DNA of 64,000 bases from Chrysopilus asiliformis (Eukaryota > Arthropoda > Insecta > Diptera > Rhagionidae), in the NCBI GenBank assembly GCA_964034945.1, contig OZ035961.1, positions 86,570,124 to 86,634,123 of the forward strand. Direction: 5' to 3'. This document shows positions 1 to 12,128 of this stretch, piece by piece. Made by a program: the position numbers and the translations under genes. Under the pieces are notes generated by a model. The model was not told where the DNA came from. It searched no databases and worked only from the letters and a program-made list of their open reading frames with translations. Every line of letters begins with the position of its first letter. The first letter of the stretch is position 1.

Positions 1-110
1 ATAGTTAAGGATACCGATGAAACATATTTAATGATCCTTTTTGTCAAAAAACTAAAAATTCCCGTTTGAAGATCAAGTGTAAAAGCTAGTTACGGTGTCT
101 AAAAACTCAC

Positions 111-267
111 CTGCAGTGCTTGATTTCTAGTCGGTATGAGCTGACACCGACTTCCCTGGTAGTGACACGATCAGCAAGTTTATCATCTAATGGCCGATTA
201 TCCTTTAACCAAGTAACAAGACCTGGCTTCTCGGCAAATTGCACTTCAAAAGCGGTATTTTGACCGG
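111..267 (-). CDS. Unc-89: Unc-89/obscurin exon: first Ig (I-set) domain, partial
   Basis: A 157-nt exon lies between acceptor ttacttgtag and donor gtgagt. Joined to the upstream exon it reads SHIAPGQNTAFEVQFAEKPG then LVTWLKDNRPLDDKLADRVT and SSYRLEIKHC. The V-T-W-L-K-D core Trp strand and the Y-R-L-E-I-K strand are typical of an I-set immunoglobulin domain; the second cysteine region continues in the next exon, beyond the left edge. This matches the expected position of the first Ig repeat after SH3-DH-PH in UNC-89. The rest of the gene (more Ig/Fn3 repeats and, in known family members, kinase domains) is outside the window. Confidence 0.88.
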
Positions 268-1037
268 CTACAAGTAATCAACTTTATGTTATTTTTGGAA
301 ATAAAAAATTTTGACAAAACCTAAATTTTTAGTTGAATTTTCTGTTTTTTTTTTTCAAGGTGCATATAGATAATTGAAATAATAGTGTTTATATTACTTT
401 ACAAATTATATACAACGACAAGCCGTCCAAACAGCCTCTTATGCAAGTGTTGCCAAACTAAGAGTTTTATGAAAAATTTACATTTATAGTGTAAAATAAG
501 CGTTATCTACTTCTACGTGTTCTAGAGAGATTCATAACAATGACTTTATACTATATGAAGGCATTGCTGTTCACATATTGACAATTGCATTTTAAAACGT
601 CACTATTTCAAAATAAAGTTTTTAACATTTAAATGCAACCAATGTAATGACGAAAAGCTTTCTAAAACGAATTTTTCGTAGTAGTAGTTTTTAAAGAAAT
701 CGTCAATATGTTTAAGAGTGTTTAGTATGCTACTGTATTACGCAAGTAAATCTCTTTTTAATAAAATTCATTTCAAAAAAATCCATCTTAGTTTTTTAAA
801 CTGAGACTTAAGGTGGATGTGCAACTTGAAAAAATCCTGTTTAAATTACTTTGAAAGTGAAACCAACTGTAAAGTGAAAATATCACAAAAAAAAATATGT
901 TGTTAAAATCACAATTGAAAAACAGATTTCTTTAAAAAATCTTCATAAGATTTTTTAAAAGGTAACGAATTTATTATAAAGAGATCTATTTGCAATTAAC
1001 TACATTTGAATGCTGTTGTGCCACAATCGGTACTTAC
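268..1037. other. Unc-89 intron, no further feature seen
   Basis: This AT-rich intron lies between the Ser/Arg-repeat exon and the Ig exon of Unc-89. I see only homopolymer runs and no coding or repeat structure. Confidence 0.7.
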
Positions 1038-1658
1038 GTGCGATATGGGAGCTTTTAAGCGTTTTTATGATAATAGGTTTATCAACTGATCGTACAGTGG
1101 TAACATCACCCGTGCGGGATTCGGTTCGTGAATATGAATGGCGGTCTTCGTCGCGAGTCGAATAACGATCGGATGAAAGTCCGTATCGATCTTCAGCCCG
1201 AGATGATCTGCCACTTGATGATAGTCCTTCAGTGCGAGATGATAGTCCTTCAGTGCGAGATGAGAGTCCTTCAGTACGAGATGATAGTCCTTCAGTACGA
1301 GATGATAGTCCTTCAGTACGAGATGATAGTCCTTCAGTGCGAGATGAGAGTCCAATTCGGTCCTCACCACGCGTTGACGTTGAAATTCCATAACGATCTT
1401 CTAAACGCGACGAAAGTCCAATACGATCTTCGCCGCGAGTGGACGATGACAACCCATAACGGTCTTCGGTTCGAGATGACGACAATCCATACCGATCATC
1501 TGCTGTGCGTGAGGACCGCCTAACACTATCTTCTAATCTCGACGATGACAATCCAATGCGATCCTCATTCCGTGATGTTGATCTTCGATTGCTCGTTCCA
1601 TAGCTAGATTCGTAGGAAGTACCGCGATCATAGTCGCCGCCTCTATTGTTACTGCTTA
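1038..1658 (-). CDS. Unc-89: Unc-89/obscurin exon: Arg/Ser/Glu-rich repeat segment
   Basis: A 621-nt exon starts after acceptor tatatgcag; only this of the nearby AGs keeps the frame. It ends at donor gtaagt. It encodes a low-complexity region of EDR[IY]GLSS and GLSSRTE units and finishes DKPIIIKTLKSSHIA, the lead-in to the first Ig domain. A run of at least six near-identical 21-bp units (about 1216-1345) encodes seven-residue GLSSRTE repeats. The many Arg-Ser and Ser-Ser-Arg sites suggest a phosphorylatable disordered spacer, but that is inference. Confidence 0.82.
1216..1350 (-). repeat. Coding minisatellite of 21-bp units
   Basis: At least six tandem copies of a 21-bp unit (plus strand gatagtccttcagtgcgaga + t) lie inside the Unc-89 exon. 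They differ only at one or two positions (g/a in gtgcg/gtacg, gatag/gagag). On the coding strand each copy is in frame and adds seven residues, GLSSRTE. Near-identity of the units implies recent expansion or homogenisation, so copy number is likely polymorphic. Confidence 0.9.
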
Positions 1659-2005
1659 CTGCATATATTTTTTTAAGGAGCAAAACAATTTGTCAGGAAA
1701 GTGTTTCATTCATTGATTAACAATTGAAAAATGGTAAATAAAAAAAAAAACATATAGGGAACTATTAAATAATTACGGGAAACATTAAATTCTTACAATT
1801 AATTGACTGTACACAAAAAAAGCTCATCTTAAAGCTCTCTAGGCTTGAGAAACTATAGAGCGTGCTGGGGAGCCTATTATCAAAAGTTTTGTACTTGACA
1901 AAAATTACCACATGTACGGAACACAAAAGTAACGAAAGCACGACATTTTAAATACATGATATCCGCACAATAACAAACAATCACCTGCAATCGATTGATA
2001 CTCAC

Positions 2006-4151
2006 ATTCGACACGTTTCCGTGATGATCTCGATGAATACTTTGATGAGTAATAGTCATCCATTCTGCCCTGGCTTGGTCCTCTTGATTCAACTTCACTG
2101 CTCAATTCCCTCAAATCTCCGGGAACAGATTCAGAACATTCTTCGAGGTCACTTAGCGTGGCCGGAACTTCTATAATTTCGTAAACAGGTTTCTTTTTTG
2201 GTACTAATGGCGTCATAATGTGCAAAAAATCTCTAGCTTTGGCTTTTTGGACAGTGTCCTCAGTATGCTTATAGCTATCGTCCGATTTTAGGACGGTTGT
2301 TTTAATGGATCGCATTTTTTGTTTAGCAGTGCGTAAGGAAAAGTCTAGACCGGAAGTGTCATAGTAGCCTTCAAGGAAGGCTTGGGTTTTGCGTTCAAGG
2401 CTTTCGGTGTGGACGAGGACTTTTTTGATCATGGGTGGTGGAGGCGGCGGAGGTGGTGGTGGTGGGATTTTTATGATAAGGATTTCAAAGCTGGTCTCAT
2501 AGGAAATGCGGGGCAGAGGTTCAAAGAAGCCGGGCATGCGGATAAAGCTTGGGGGCAATGGTGGCGGTGGTGGATCCGAGCCCATATTTCCGCCACCATC
2601 ACCATGGGTTATAGCGCCTAGTAAGCTGTTCCATTGTTCTAGCGAAGCAGTATCAGTTATTGTTATGCGAGTGCGAGAGGGATTAGTCTGCTGCTGCTGT
2701 TGCTGGTCCGATTTAGTTTGGTTATTGTCAGCATCCTGCAGGAACTTATAAGCGTTGTGGATATTGGTTAGCTTTTCGGTTAGATTATCAAGCTTTGTTA
2801 TGCGAATCTCAGGTGTGCGCGATCTTCGCGCGATTTCATCGGGCTTACCGGAAGTTGGCTGTTTAACCTTACTATCACTCTGGGTATTTGTTTCCTTTGT
2901 TTCTGTGGTGGCTGTGATTTGTTTTTCGGATGATACTTGCTCAGCTTTGCTGGTAACAACAGCTTCAGTAGTCACCTGCGATACTGCTTTTGATTCTACC
3001 TTGACTTCGGAAGAACTCTCAGTCTTAATTGCGGAAACTGATGTGGTTTTAGTCTGTGCTGAAGCTGTCGATGCTTCAACCTTGACCTGTTGCTCCTGAA
3101 CCTTGATGTCCTCTTTTTTTACTTCTTCCTGTTTCGCCGCAACTTCTACCCTTTGAAGTTCCGCTTTAGTAGAAGTTTTATTGTATGCTTGGTCCTCCTT
3201 GTTGGATGTCTTCGAAGTAGTTACTTCCGCTTTCTTTTCTGAGCTTTCTAAACTTTTCGAAGCAGTTGAAGTCTGTTCAACTTTACCTTTTGTTTCAGTT
3301 GTTGTTTGCTGGGCACTTGCGGCACTTACGGTTTGACTTACTGCAGCTTCTTGCTGTACTTTGCTGTCACTAAATTGCTTAACACTTGTAGTCTCCTTGC
3401 TTTCTACAGATTTCTTGTCTACTTGCGTAGAAGCCTCTGCAACTGTTACAGTTTCCTGTTTGGTCTGTGTTTGATTCTGAGTAAGCTCAGTAGTTTTGCT
3501 GGGTAAGGTCTTTCGTTCCTCGATGTACTCAACAGCGGAAGATCGCTCTAACTTGGGTGATCTTTCCCGATCGACGTGGATCTCGGCTGTGGATTTATGT
3601 TGAAAATGTTTCGTATGTTCCTGGCTAGTTCCAGTTGCGTCTGTCGATACTTCAACGACCTTCTTTGATACAGTTTGCTGTTCGAAATGTGAAGTTTTCT
3701 GGTCACCAACGCTTCCGACTACAGTACTTTGAATGGAACTTTGTTGGACAACGGTTTGCTGGATCTTTTGCTCAGCGGCAACAGTTTGTTCTGTTCTTGA
3801 GGTTTTTTCCTCAACTCGATGTTTAGTGACAAAGAAATCCTTTGCGATATCAGATGGTTTTATTCCTGAGTCAGGATCGTGTGCTTCGATCTTATGGGGT
3901 AGCTTGAAGATAGTTTCTTCAGTATCGGCGTGAATCTGCGTCGGATCGATGCGTAAATCGTCAGCGTGATGTTCTTGAAGTGCTAGTGGATCAGTTATGT
4001 GATCCTTAATCTCTCTCAGCCACTTGGCTTTAGTTTCGTCCTTATGAGCGATTAATGTCACTGGTAAGTTTGTAGGTGATGTGGTACCTGGTTTCGCACT
4101 GATATCAAAACCCTTCTGGTCAGCTAAATCAGTGATTTCACAATCCGGTAG
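2006..4151 (-). CDS. Unc-89: Unc-89/obscurin exon: PH C-terminus plus long low-complexity linker with polyproline
   Basis: A 2,146-nt exon starts after acceptor aataattttag and ends at the donor gtgagt (GAAT|GTGAGT). The first ~50 residues close the PH domain, ending in the expected Trp helix (ETKAKWLREIKDH). After that comes roughly 650 residues of disordered sequence rich in Lys, Glu, Thr, Ser, Gln and Val, including Gln runs and an 11-proline run (near 2435-2465). The final segment (SVPGDLRELSSEVESRGPSQ) leads to a Ser/Arg-rich end. A weaker alternative donor (gtgatt, near 1985) is in the same phase, so a short extension is possible. The exon ends with one nucleotide of a codon, matching the exon at 1038-1658. 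Confidence 0.85.
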
Positions 4152-4205
4152 CTAAAATTATTTAATTAAAATGTATTTTATGCATTAGAAATTAGTGGTG
4201 TGTAC

Positions 4206-4508
4206 CTTTATGATATCCTTAAGAATAAATATCGATCTATCTTCGGATATTCGTCGTACTTTACAAACTAAAATGCGAGATTTGAATAGGAACAAATAAC
4301 GTTCTTTGCTTTTGCCTTCTTTATCGACAGCTGTCCACCACTCGTGCGACAATAAACGTCCTAATTTATAAAGATTGCCTCTATAGCCTTCGATACTTTG
4401 TAAAAATTTATTATCGATTGCCCTGTGGGGGACACTTAGCATCAACTCTAGGGCCTTCTGTAGATCTCCAACTTTTTCGTCGAGACGTAATGAATACTTT
4501 ACCAATTC
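4206..4508 (-). CDS. Unc-89: Unc-89/obscurin exon: end of DH and most of the PH domain
   Basis: A 303-nt, phase-0 exon lies between acceptor ttttcaatag and donor gtacac. It begins ELVKYSLRLDEKVGDLQKAL (last DH helix). It continues into a PH domain: EGYRGNLYKLGRLLSHEWW, then the ERYLFLFKSRILVCKVRR strand pair and FILKDIIK. DH-PH tandems act together: the PH domain positions the DH domain and may bind phosphoinositides. The PH fold is completed in the next exon, whose first residues continue the strand as LPDCEITD. Confidence 0.93.
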
Positions 4509-7011
4509 CTATTGAAAATGAAACAATGTTTAATAAAAATGGGTAAATGTTTTAGTTTTTTTTAAGTTTTACTTAAAATACTAGAATTTTCACCAGAATT
4601 TTCAGCTAACAAAATGCGAATCGCCAAATTTATACTAGAAATAAAAGAGGGCCGAAATTAACGCAAGTATGTAAAATAGGATCTACGTTTCTGAAGACCT
4701 GCATTCAAATCAAGCTGAGTCAAAATTTCTGCAACGCTTTAAAAAAGATATAGGGAAGCTTAATGTAGTCGAAAACACGAACCTGATTACTAAGTGGTAG
4801 CCCTAAAATTTCATTTAAATCGATTCAGTTTTTTGAAATTTCATACAAATATGGATACCGCCAAGTGCTCTCAACTATTGGCTTTCAAAAAAATTGTTTT
4901 TAAATTTTTGGTTTTTCTCATTACACATGTTACTTGGATAAGAATTTTCAGTTTAGTTCCAAAATATTTTAAATAGTTTTCCAAAACATGAATAACATCT
5001 GTTCAAAATTGAAAACATAATAAACATCTTTTTTGTCGTTAACCCACATTTTCCAGTCATTTGTTGACAACTATTTGCAGATATAAAATCATAATAAAAT
5101 ATTTATTATATTCGGAAACAAGGTCGACACTTCCTCTGTCCGTTTATCTTTTAAAATCGTTCAAATAAAGATTTAAATAATTTTTTTGCTAAATCTAAAT
5201 CACTGTTTTGTGTAATTATAGACGATAATCGCCAATTTTAATGATCCGATTAGTAAAACTGTGTCGAGACTGACGACCATAAATGCGCCTCTGTTACTCA
5301 TGAATTTTAATTTAAGAAATTCGGTTCAGTATCCATCTTCCCCTCAATTGCCCTCAATGAAGAATTTCCCGGTTTCTTCACATCACATCACAATTTTCAT
5401 TTGTGATGCCTCATTGTTCCCCTTCCCTTACCGGATAAAAGAACTCGAATGTTCTAGCCAAAAATTTTATTTTCACGATAATTGGCGCTACCCCCGTCGA
5501 TAAAATTGACGCAGTCAGACGATCCTCCTAGCCTTTCGTCGTCTCCCCCGCCAACGATCGGTTGGATACGATCCAATCAAAACAAAATCGAATTATGCAA
5601 AAACACGAAGACAGCGGAAAATTGGAATTTTCTTTAAATAATATATTTAATTTCAGCAGCTGTTTTCGAAATGAAAAATTCGTCCGAGAAAATGTATAAG
5701 AGGTTTTTGAAAATGCATACCATTGAGAAAATTATGGTGGGTAAATCGGTAAAAGATTATGGTGGGTAAATCGGTCAAGACATGAAATTTCAAAAGGAAA
5801 GTGAAAGCTCAAATTTATGCCTTATCCTCATTTCATATTTCTAACGAAAAGCTCTGCACCTGCTATCGGTACAGACTCTAAATGTCAAAATATTCAAAAT
5901 TATTCTTGATTAATGGATACAAATGTTTATTTTTTAAACAGTCTCTTGAAAATCGTGTGAATGATGTGATATGCACATTTTTCACTCAACACTGTTTTTA
6001 AATTTTCCATCTGATAAATATTCACCGCTTGTTTTTAATTTCAACGATTCCGGGTAAATATTTACATCCCTCAATTAGTTCAAGTAGCTTGGAAATAATT
6101 TCAACGGTGGAAAATATCTTCATAAATTTTTCCAATTTGGCAATTTTCTTTAAAGTTTATGAGTGCACAAATACATTTTGTCAACTTTAATGTTTTTATC
6201 GCAAAAATGTCCTTTTTAAATAAATAATTTCATGCCATATGGGATTAGCCTTTTTTTGCCCAATGGACTAAATTTATTGCGACATTAAACCAAAATTTTA
6301 GTCATAATTTATGAAATGTTGTCCGCGTTTTGATAAAACAAAGAATTTTTTATGATTTTTTTTATGATATGAAAAGTATTTTGACACAATGAAATATGAG
6401 CATTTTTTTACCTCGTCTCTCAAAAGAATAATAAAATAAAACAGTTTTCAAAATATGTGAAATTGCGATTCTGTTCGGGGGTTTATATTATAAGAATCTC
6501 AATTGAGGAGGCCGCGGCTTTTCGGTAACTGTAGCGCCGAGGATAATGATGATGGAGTATAAAGGCGTAAGTTAGGTACTGTTTTTCGATTTTCACGTAA
6601 ATGTACTTTTTAAGTATTTTTTATAATATGTAAAAATTGAAATCAAAAGCTTAGATTTGTATTTGTTAACAAGGTCTACCAGTAGGGTAGGACCGGGCAT
6701 GTTGAATTACTTTTTAGAATTTAGGTTGTAGCGCGCACATAAAGTCACATATCGCTCCAATGGTTAAGCCATTCGATAGAGGGATTCCTTGACTACATTT
6801 CATAGCAGACATTTTTTTTTAAATGTTTTATTAACCGCCCTCCAGCTCAATTTAAAGGGTGATTCAACATGCCCGCCGATTTACAAGTGGTGCGGGTAAG
6901 TTGAATAATTGTAAGTTTCCATACTTAAGAATGAAAAAACGTTATTTCTTAAGAAAAAAAAGAATGAAATAAAGTTTTATTAAGCAAAAAATTTAAATAT
7001 ACATTACATTG

Positions 7012-7267
7012 TGGTGCTCAGAATTGAAGTGGATCAACTCCACTTTTTGAAATTTTCCATATTATGATGTTAAAGTGCTTAATAATATTAGTTTATTCGG
7101 TAATTTTTTTTTGTAAATCCTCCTTGTTGCGTAACGGTAATTGTAAACTGTATTTAAATTGGTAACTGACAAAAAAAAATTATTTTCAGTGCTCAAATGA
7201 ATCAAGTTTAAAAAAAACTTAAGTTTGAAATTTTATGGACTTGATCCACTTCAGTTCTGAACACCCA
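7012..7267. mobile_element. Inner TIR element nested in the 6685-7975 element
   Basis: The left end gtgctcagaattgaagtgga is complemented by the right end tccacttcagttctgaacac, giving imperfect ~27-bp inverted termini around about 250 bp of AT-rich DNA with no ORF. I could not define a target-site duplication. It lies wholly inside the larger TA-flanked element. Confidence 0.5.
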
Positions 7268-7389
7268 TAATAAAACAAAAAAATGTCATAATAAAACAAA
7301 AAAATCAAATTTACGATTTAGTTAATCGCTTGTTTGGTTTTTTAGTTGTCCAATTTTTGTTTTTTTTTTCTGCTGCGTTTTTATAAAAA

Positions 7390-7525
7390 CTAGGGGCTGC
7401 GCCCCGAACCGTTTCGCGGTCCACCCCCCAACCACAGGTTAGCCTCCTTGTCCACGTCGGCCTTCGGCCAAAGAGGAACAGACAGACAGACACCAACTCA
7501 TTTTTATATATTAGTATGATGTAAA
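7390..7525 (-). repeat. Dispersed repeat, copy 1 (gagttggtgtctgtctgtc type)
   Basis: Read on the minus strand this segment starts catactaatatataaaaatg then agttggtgtctgtctgtctg. It shares that head with the plus-strand copy at 54465-54665. It is unusually GC-rich (ggggctgcgccccgaaccg region) for this window. I cannot assign a superfamily; the head resembles widespread short non-autonomous insect repeats. Confidence 0.55.
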
Positions 7526-8299
7526 AATTCATCAAGAAACAAACAAAAATTGATAAAAGAACAAAGAAAATATGAAACAAATGTCAAAAAACAAAAAATA
7601 CGTAAGAAAAAAAATGATTCAACTTGCCCGCCAAGAAGTTATTCAACTTACCCGCAATCCACTTTTTTGATATTTTCTCTTAGAAAATCACAAAAACAGT
7701 AAATTTGAATGTTCCACGAGGTTTTTTTTTATTCTAGAGGTGTTGCACAACACTTTTAATACAAAAAATTTCCAGATTGACAAAAATTTGTATGAGAAAT
7801 GGGTCAAAACACACGCCAAAAACACACATATTACTCTCACTTACGATATAAATAAGATATTGCTGTCAAGGACATCAGTACTAACAACATACTATAATTT
7901 CAAAAAAATTGACTGAGTAGTTTTTCTAAATCCGGCAATAATTTAACATGCCCGATAATTCAACATGCCCTACCCTATTGTAATTGGTATGACCACACGG
8001 TCGACCAAATTAATAAAAACAAGTCAACCCTCAATAGTTGAAAATAAATAACACTTGTACGTGTATTTTTGGTCAAGTCTAAGGTGCGAAACGGCCACCC
8101 GAAAATGATTGATGGTCAATGGTTAATAGAAATTGAAGCAAAAAAAGTCGTTTTCTCTATTATTTTTTATGAAAAAGTGTTTTTTTTAACAAAAGAAAAG
8201 TTACAATTGCTATCGTCAATTATAATGATATGAGGGCAGACAAAATTTTAATGAAAATATAAGAAAATCTACAAAAGGGGCCATACGTCAAATACTACA

Positions 8300-8880
8300 T
8301 ATAATGACCGATGTCAAAAAAAAAAGTTTAATTAAAACAAACTATTTGTATATGAGAGGGGGAAAGGTTATGTAAAATCATATTCTGAATACATTTTATC
8401 TTTATAAATTTTTCGATACGATGCACAGTTTTCGAAAAAAAGCAGGAAAAAAGTATTCCATTTGTATGGCAGAGGGGCGAAGGAATGGTCCAATTTTGCC
8501 CCTTCAAAAACTTAGCTTAGCTATTTACGAGAAACGCGACTGTACAAAATGTCAAGTCTCTAGCTCAATCCTTTCAAAAGTTATGATGTTCACGGACAGA
8601 TAGACAGATACAGAAATCAAAATCTTTTGTCATCCCTAACACCCTGGTGTAGTTCATTTTTGTGCCCGACGGTTGATGCGTTACAAACGGTATACCAAAT
8701 CTAATATACTCCTATATGGCATATAAACGAAACAGTTTTTTTTGCAATTTTTTCGAAAACGGTGAGTCATATTAAACAATTTATAAAGAGAAAATCTGTT
8801 TAGAATATGATTTTACATAACCGTTCCATACATCAAAATCTAATCGGACCACCTCTTTCTTGCATACAAATGCAATAAAT
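8300..8880 (+). repeat. Type-B dispersed repeat with an inverted second half
   Basis: The plus-strand part (about 8330-8700) includes cgatacgatgcacagttttc, then caagtctctagctcaatcc, a short cagatagacagatac tract, and gtgtagttcatttttgtg. The following ~150 bp (8720-8870) is a reverse-oriented piece of the same family (gtgag...tttataaagag, catcaaaatctaatcggacc). Related copies lie at 27470-27930 and 34040-34510. No coding capacity is apparent. Confidence 0.6.
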
Positions 8881-9171
8881 ATTTTGTCTATCATCATATA
8901 GACTACTAGTTTGCATATCCGTCGTTGCCGGGTTAAGTTTTTTGTATAAGTTTTAGAATACGAAGAAAACCGGAAAGAACTTAAAAACTTTTGAGAAAAA
9001 TCTTTTCTTTGCAGGACTCTCCGTTGCGAATTAGTCTAACACCAGATTCGTGATCAGCGACCCCGAAAACCCCCCGAGTGAAACTTTTCAGCATCCTATT
9101 GAGCAAGATTCATGGCGAAAATCACGGTTTAAAAACACCCAAACCACCTTTACCTCTCGTTTACCCCCTTA

Positions 9172-9677
9172 AGGCTAGTACTGTAACACAGCGAAACGAA
9201 AACGAAATGTCAAATCCCATATAAAATTCCAAAAAAATTTCGCTGTGCGAAATTTCGTTCGCAAAAGTAGTACTGTGCACCAGCGAAAACGAAAAAATTT
9301 TTGGAGAAAAAATCAGCTGGTTTGATCGGCTTCAGCTTTTCACCAAGAGATGTCAGACACAATTTCTCCACATTTTTCGCATCTGAAAAGAACGCCCTGA
9401 GGCATTCTTTTCGCACGAAATAATGACAGTTCAAACCAGCTGATTGTGATTTGATATTTCGGTAACAAAAAAATAGATGGTATGTACAATATTTATATTT
9501 AATTTGAATAAATAAGCGAGAAAACCTTTGTTTTTTTTATTTATTTTGTAGGAAATACGAAACACAAACACAAAATGACAATTCAAATGTCTCCAAAATC
9601 TCCAAAGCGAAAATTTTCGCAGTCGATTAATGCCCAGATTTTTTCGTTTTCGTTTCGCTGTGTTACAGTACTAGCCT
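9172..9677. mobile_element. 506-bp PIF/Harbinger-type MITE, TTA duplication
   Basis: The left terminus aggctagtactgtaacacag, continuing cgaaacgaaaacga, is mirrored almost perfectly by the right terminus ending ctgtgttacagtactagcct. The inverted repeats are about 35 bp. The element is flanked by TTA at 9169-9171 and again at 9678-9680. A 3-bp TWA duplication is characteristic of PIF/Harbinger insertion. There is no transposase, so it must have been mobilised in trans. Confidence 0.72.
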
Positions 9678-11376
9678 TTAACACTGACTTAGCCTTGCCT
9701 TATAAGAGTCACTTTATAAAACTAGAGTGTACATTATAAAACCAGAATTAACTACTTTATAAAACTAGAAAACTAGAAAATTTTCAAACCGTCTTAATTC
9801 GAGAATTTGATTGAAAAACCCAACTTTGTTTTCAGTTTTTTTAAAATCATTTAAATAAATAATTTTTTATATTTAAAACCTTTTAAGCCCTTGATCCAGG
9901 CAAACTGTACCTTAATGAACCGATAAAAGAATCGATAAAAGAATCGATAAAAACATTTTTCGTTTAAATTTGTGATATTAAACAAAAAATTTGAAAAGTT
10001 CAACGGATAATTTGAAAAATTCGCGGGTGACACTGAAAATTATGCTTCTTATGGAAACTATCACTTGAAATTATTATCCAGGTGATTATCACTTTTCACT
10101 TTACGCGATTTCAGCCCTGAGCATTTTTTTACACCAAAAAACAACTTGAATATTCAAGGACCACGCCAGAGATCGCTAATGATGAAAAAAGAGAATCAAA
10201 ACTTTTCAAACAGTCACTCTAAAGAGTGTCAAAATTTTCGGAAACTATTTAGAAGAACAAAAAAAATCATGCATATTTTCTCTATAAAATAAAAAAAATA
10301 GATTTTTCTAGATTCTTTTTTTATGAATAAAAATACCATTATTTTATTAGGCCGTCTCAGAAAATTTAGCACATGATTCAATGAATTTAGTCAACATTTA
10401 AAAAAAAGAACATGAACAATTTTTCAACTTTCCAAAAATACTTTAAAAAACGTTAAAAATATTTTGTTTTGTGGGATTCATTCGTTCATCGCCAACGATA
10501 ATCAAAACGGCATTTCAATCAACACATCGACCATGAAAAATTCTTTGTAGTTATGGGGCTGGAGATCTTTTACGATCTACCTCTGCGCCACCATCTACAC
10601 CCCGCCATTCATTGAAAATTACTCATAATACGACAATAAAAGTGTAAATAACCATCATTTCAAATACTCATCAATCCTCCGCAGAAACACATTCGGACTA
10701 TGCCTACAATCACAAAATCTATGTGGAAAGTATGTAAAGAACAACCAACGCTAAATTACTTCATCATATTTGCTTTCGGTATATTTTTAGAATCTTGGAA
10801 AAATATGTAAAATATCGTAAGATATTTATTCGTAATAATTTTCGAGAATTAGTTCAATCTTCGTAGGATATGAAGACATAAAAATATATTTAAAAAAAAA
10901 ACAAAATTTTTTAATCAAAAATTCAAACTGTGGATTGCATTTCCTATGAATAATTCATTGGGTGGAAATTGTGTCATCGCGAATTCTATTTTTTTCTGTT
11001 TTCTACCTTTTGGCAAAGGTCACCATTTCCTATTAGCCGAGAAACTACCTGTTGGCTAAGAATTAAGAATGAAATCCATGGAAAATTTGTATCGGGCACT
11101 ACCACAAATGCGTTCGAATTGAGAATTTTCCATTTTCTGGGTGGTTGTTTGAGAGGAATCCGACATCTAGACCAGAACAGAAAATGTGAAAAATTTTCAT
11201 ATTCTCATATTGTGGCAGGGGCATTGTGCAGAACGGAACGGCCAATCCAACATCGAACAGCGAAAATGTGAAGATTGTTGAATTTTGTATTTTATTTTTA
11301 GGCACTTCAAATGATGGCGGTTTATTTGTTGTAAAAATAGACGGAATTTTGTGGAATAAATGATTTTTAGACTAAC

Positions 11377-11469
11377 CTTGAGAAGAAGCTGGTAGTCGTT
11401 GATTCGCTGTATTGGCAACTGCAAATGCTCTGTTAGACTCTTGTCGTCAGAAAGTTTTTGTGATAACTC
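11377..11469 (-). CDS. Unc-89: Unc-89/obscurin exon: RhoGEF (DH) domain, conserved region 3
   Basis: A 93-nt exon (31 codons, phase 0 on both sides) lies between acceptor caaatttcag and donor gttagt. It encodes ELSQKLSDDKSLTEHLQLPI then QRINDYQLLLK. The L-P-x-Q-R-x-x-x-Y-x-L-L-L segment is DH conserved region 3, the most diagnostic RhoGEF signature and part of the GTPase-binding surface. It joins in phase 0 to ELVKYS in the next exon, giving an unbroken QLLLKELVKYS helix. Confidence 0.93.
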
Positions 11470-12128
11470 CTGAAATTTGAAAAGAAATAAGGGTTTAAAA
11501 AGTTATTCTATAATTATTTTTATTGGAAAATGTTCTTCAAAATATTTAGGGTTAAATGTTTTTCTTTATTACTTCTCGAATGACGAAATTTACTCACGGT
11601 CAAACATTGACAAATGGTGAGAAGGAATTCAAAATTCGGCTTCTTACAAGAAATTTTTAAAAAAATGTAAAATTATTATTTTAACGGTACTATAATTTCT
11701 CAAATTGATTTGAACTTGCATCAGAGGGCGGAATGGTTTAATATTTGAAGATTCAGTTTGTAAGACGAGCTTGCATTCAGTTTTGGCCAGTGGCAAGCTC
11801 TGTTTTTAAGTTCACTGATAGTAAGGACCTATTTTTGCTAACGAACCAATATTTATTCGGCCTCTACCATCGATGGGTTGCAGTACCTTACAAGTGTTGC
11901 AGTTCTTTCCTTACATGATTCGAAAATGGTTATCCTACAGTATTAAAAGAATTGTTTGGAAACCTGAAGAGACTTACGATACGGTTTCAACAGTAAAGAT
12001 ATTGGAAAACTCAAATGAAGAAAACTTTTTCCTTAAATATAAAAGACACTTTCCTTTCAGAAAACATAACAAAAGCTATAATTGCCAATCTGGCAATTAT
12101 TGAAAACCCGTATGGTGATTTAATTTAA

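Larger units (their letters stand above)
6685..7975. mobile_element. 1.29-kb TIR element with TA target duplication, nested
   Basis: The ends are inverted repeats: gggtaggaccgggcatgttg on the left, and on the right the complement of a gggtagggcatgttgaatta-type sequence. Both flanks carry TA (6683-6684, 7976-7977), as for Tc1/mariner-type insertion. Subterminal motifs resembling attcaacttgcccgcc recur inside (near 6866, 7617 and 7641). The interior has no transposase that I can read. It contains a second TIR pair (about 7012-7267) and a GC-rich dispersed repeat (about 7390-7525), so the length reflects nesting. Confidence 0.68.
4509..11376. other. 6.9-kb Unc-89 intron with transposon fragments
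   Basis: This intron separates the PH-encoding exon from the DH conserved-region-3 exon. It holds the TIR elements at 6685-7975 and 9172-9677, a type-B dispersed repeat (8300-8880) and a repeat beginning tactagtttgcatatccg (8893-9150). A 25-bp tandem duplication (ttatggtgggtaaatcggt units) lies near 5730-5780. The stretches 4550-5500 and 9700-11330 are plain AT-rich DNA in which I see nothing. A relatively GC-rich patch at about 5480-5580 could be regulatory, but nothing proves it. Confidence 0.6.

Noticed and set aside
2382..3933. Several plus-strand frames over the Unc-89 linker exon
   Set aside because: They are antisense to a well-supported coding exon and have low-complexity or cysteine-rich content from complemented repeats.
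7311..7580. 89-codon minus-strand frame
   Set aside because: It spans the boundary of a GC-rich dispersed repeat and AT-rich DNA; there is no family resemblance.
9210..9434. 74-codon minus-strand frame
   Set aside because: It lies wholly inside a MITE and has no protein features.
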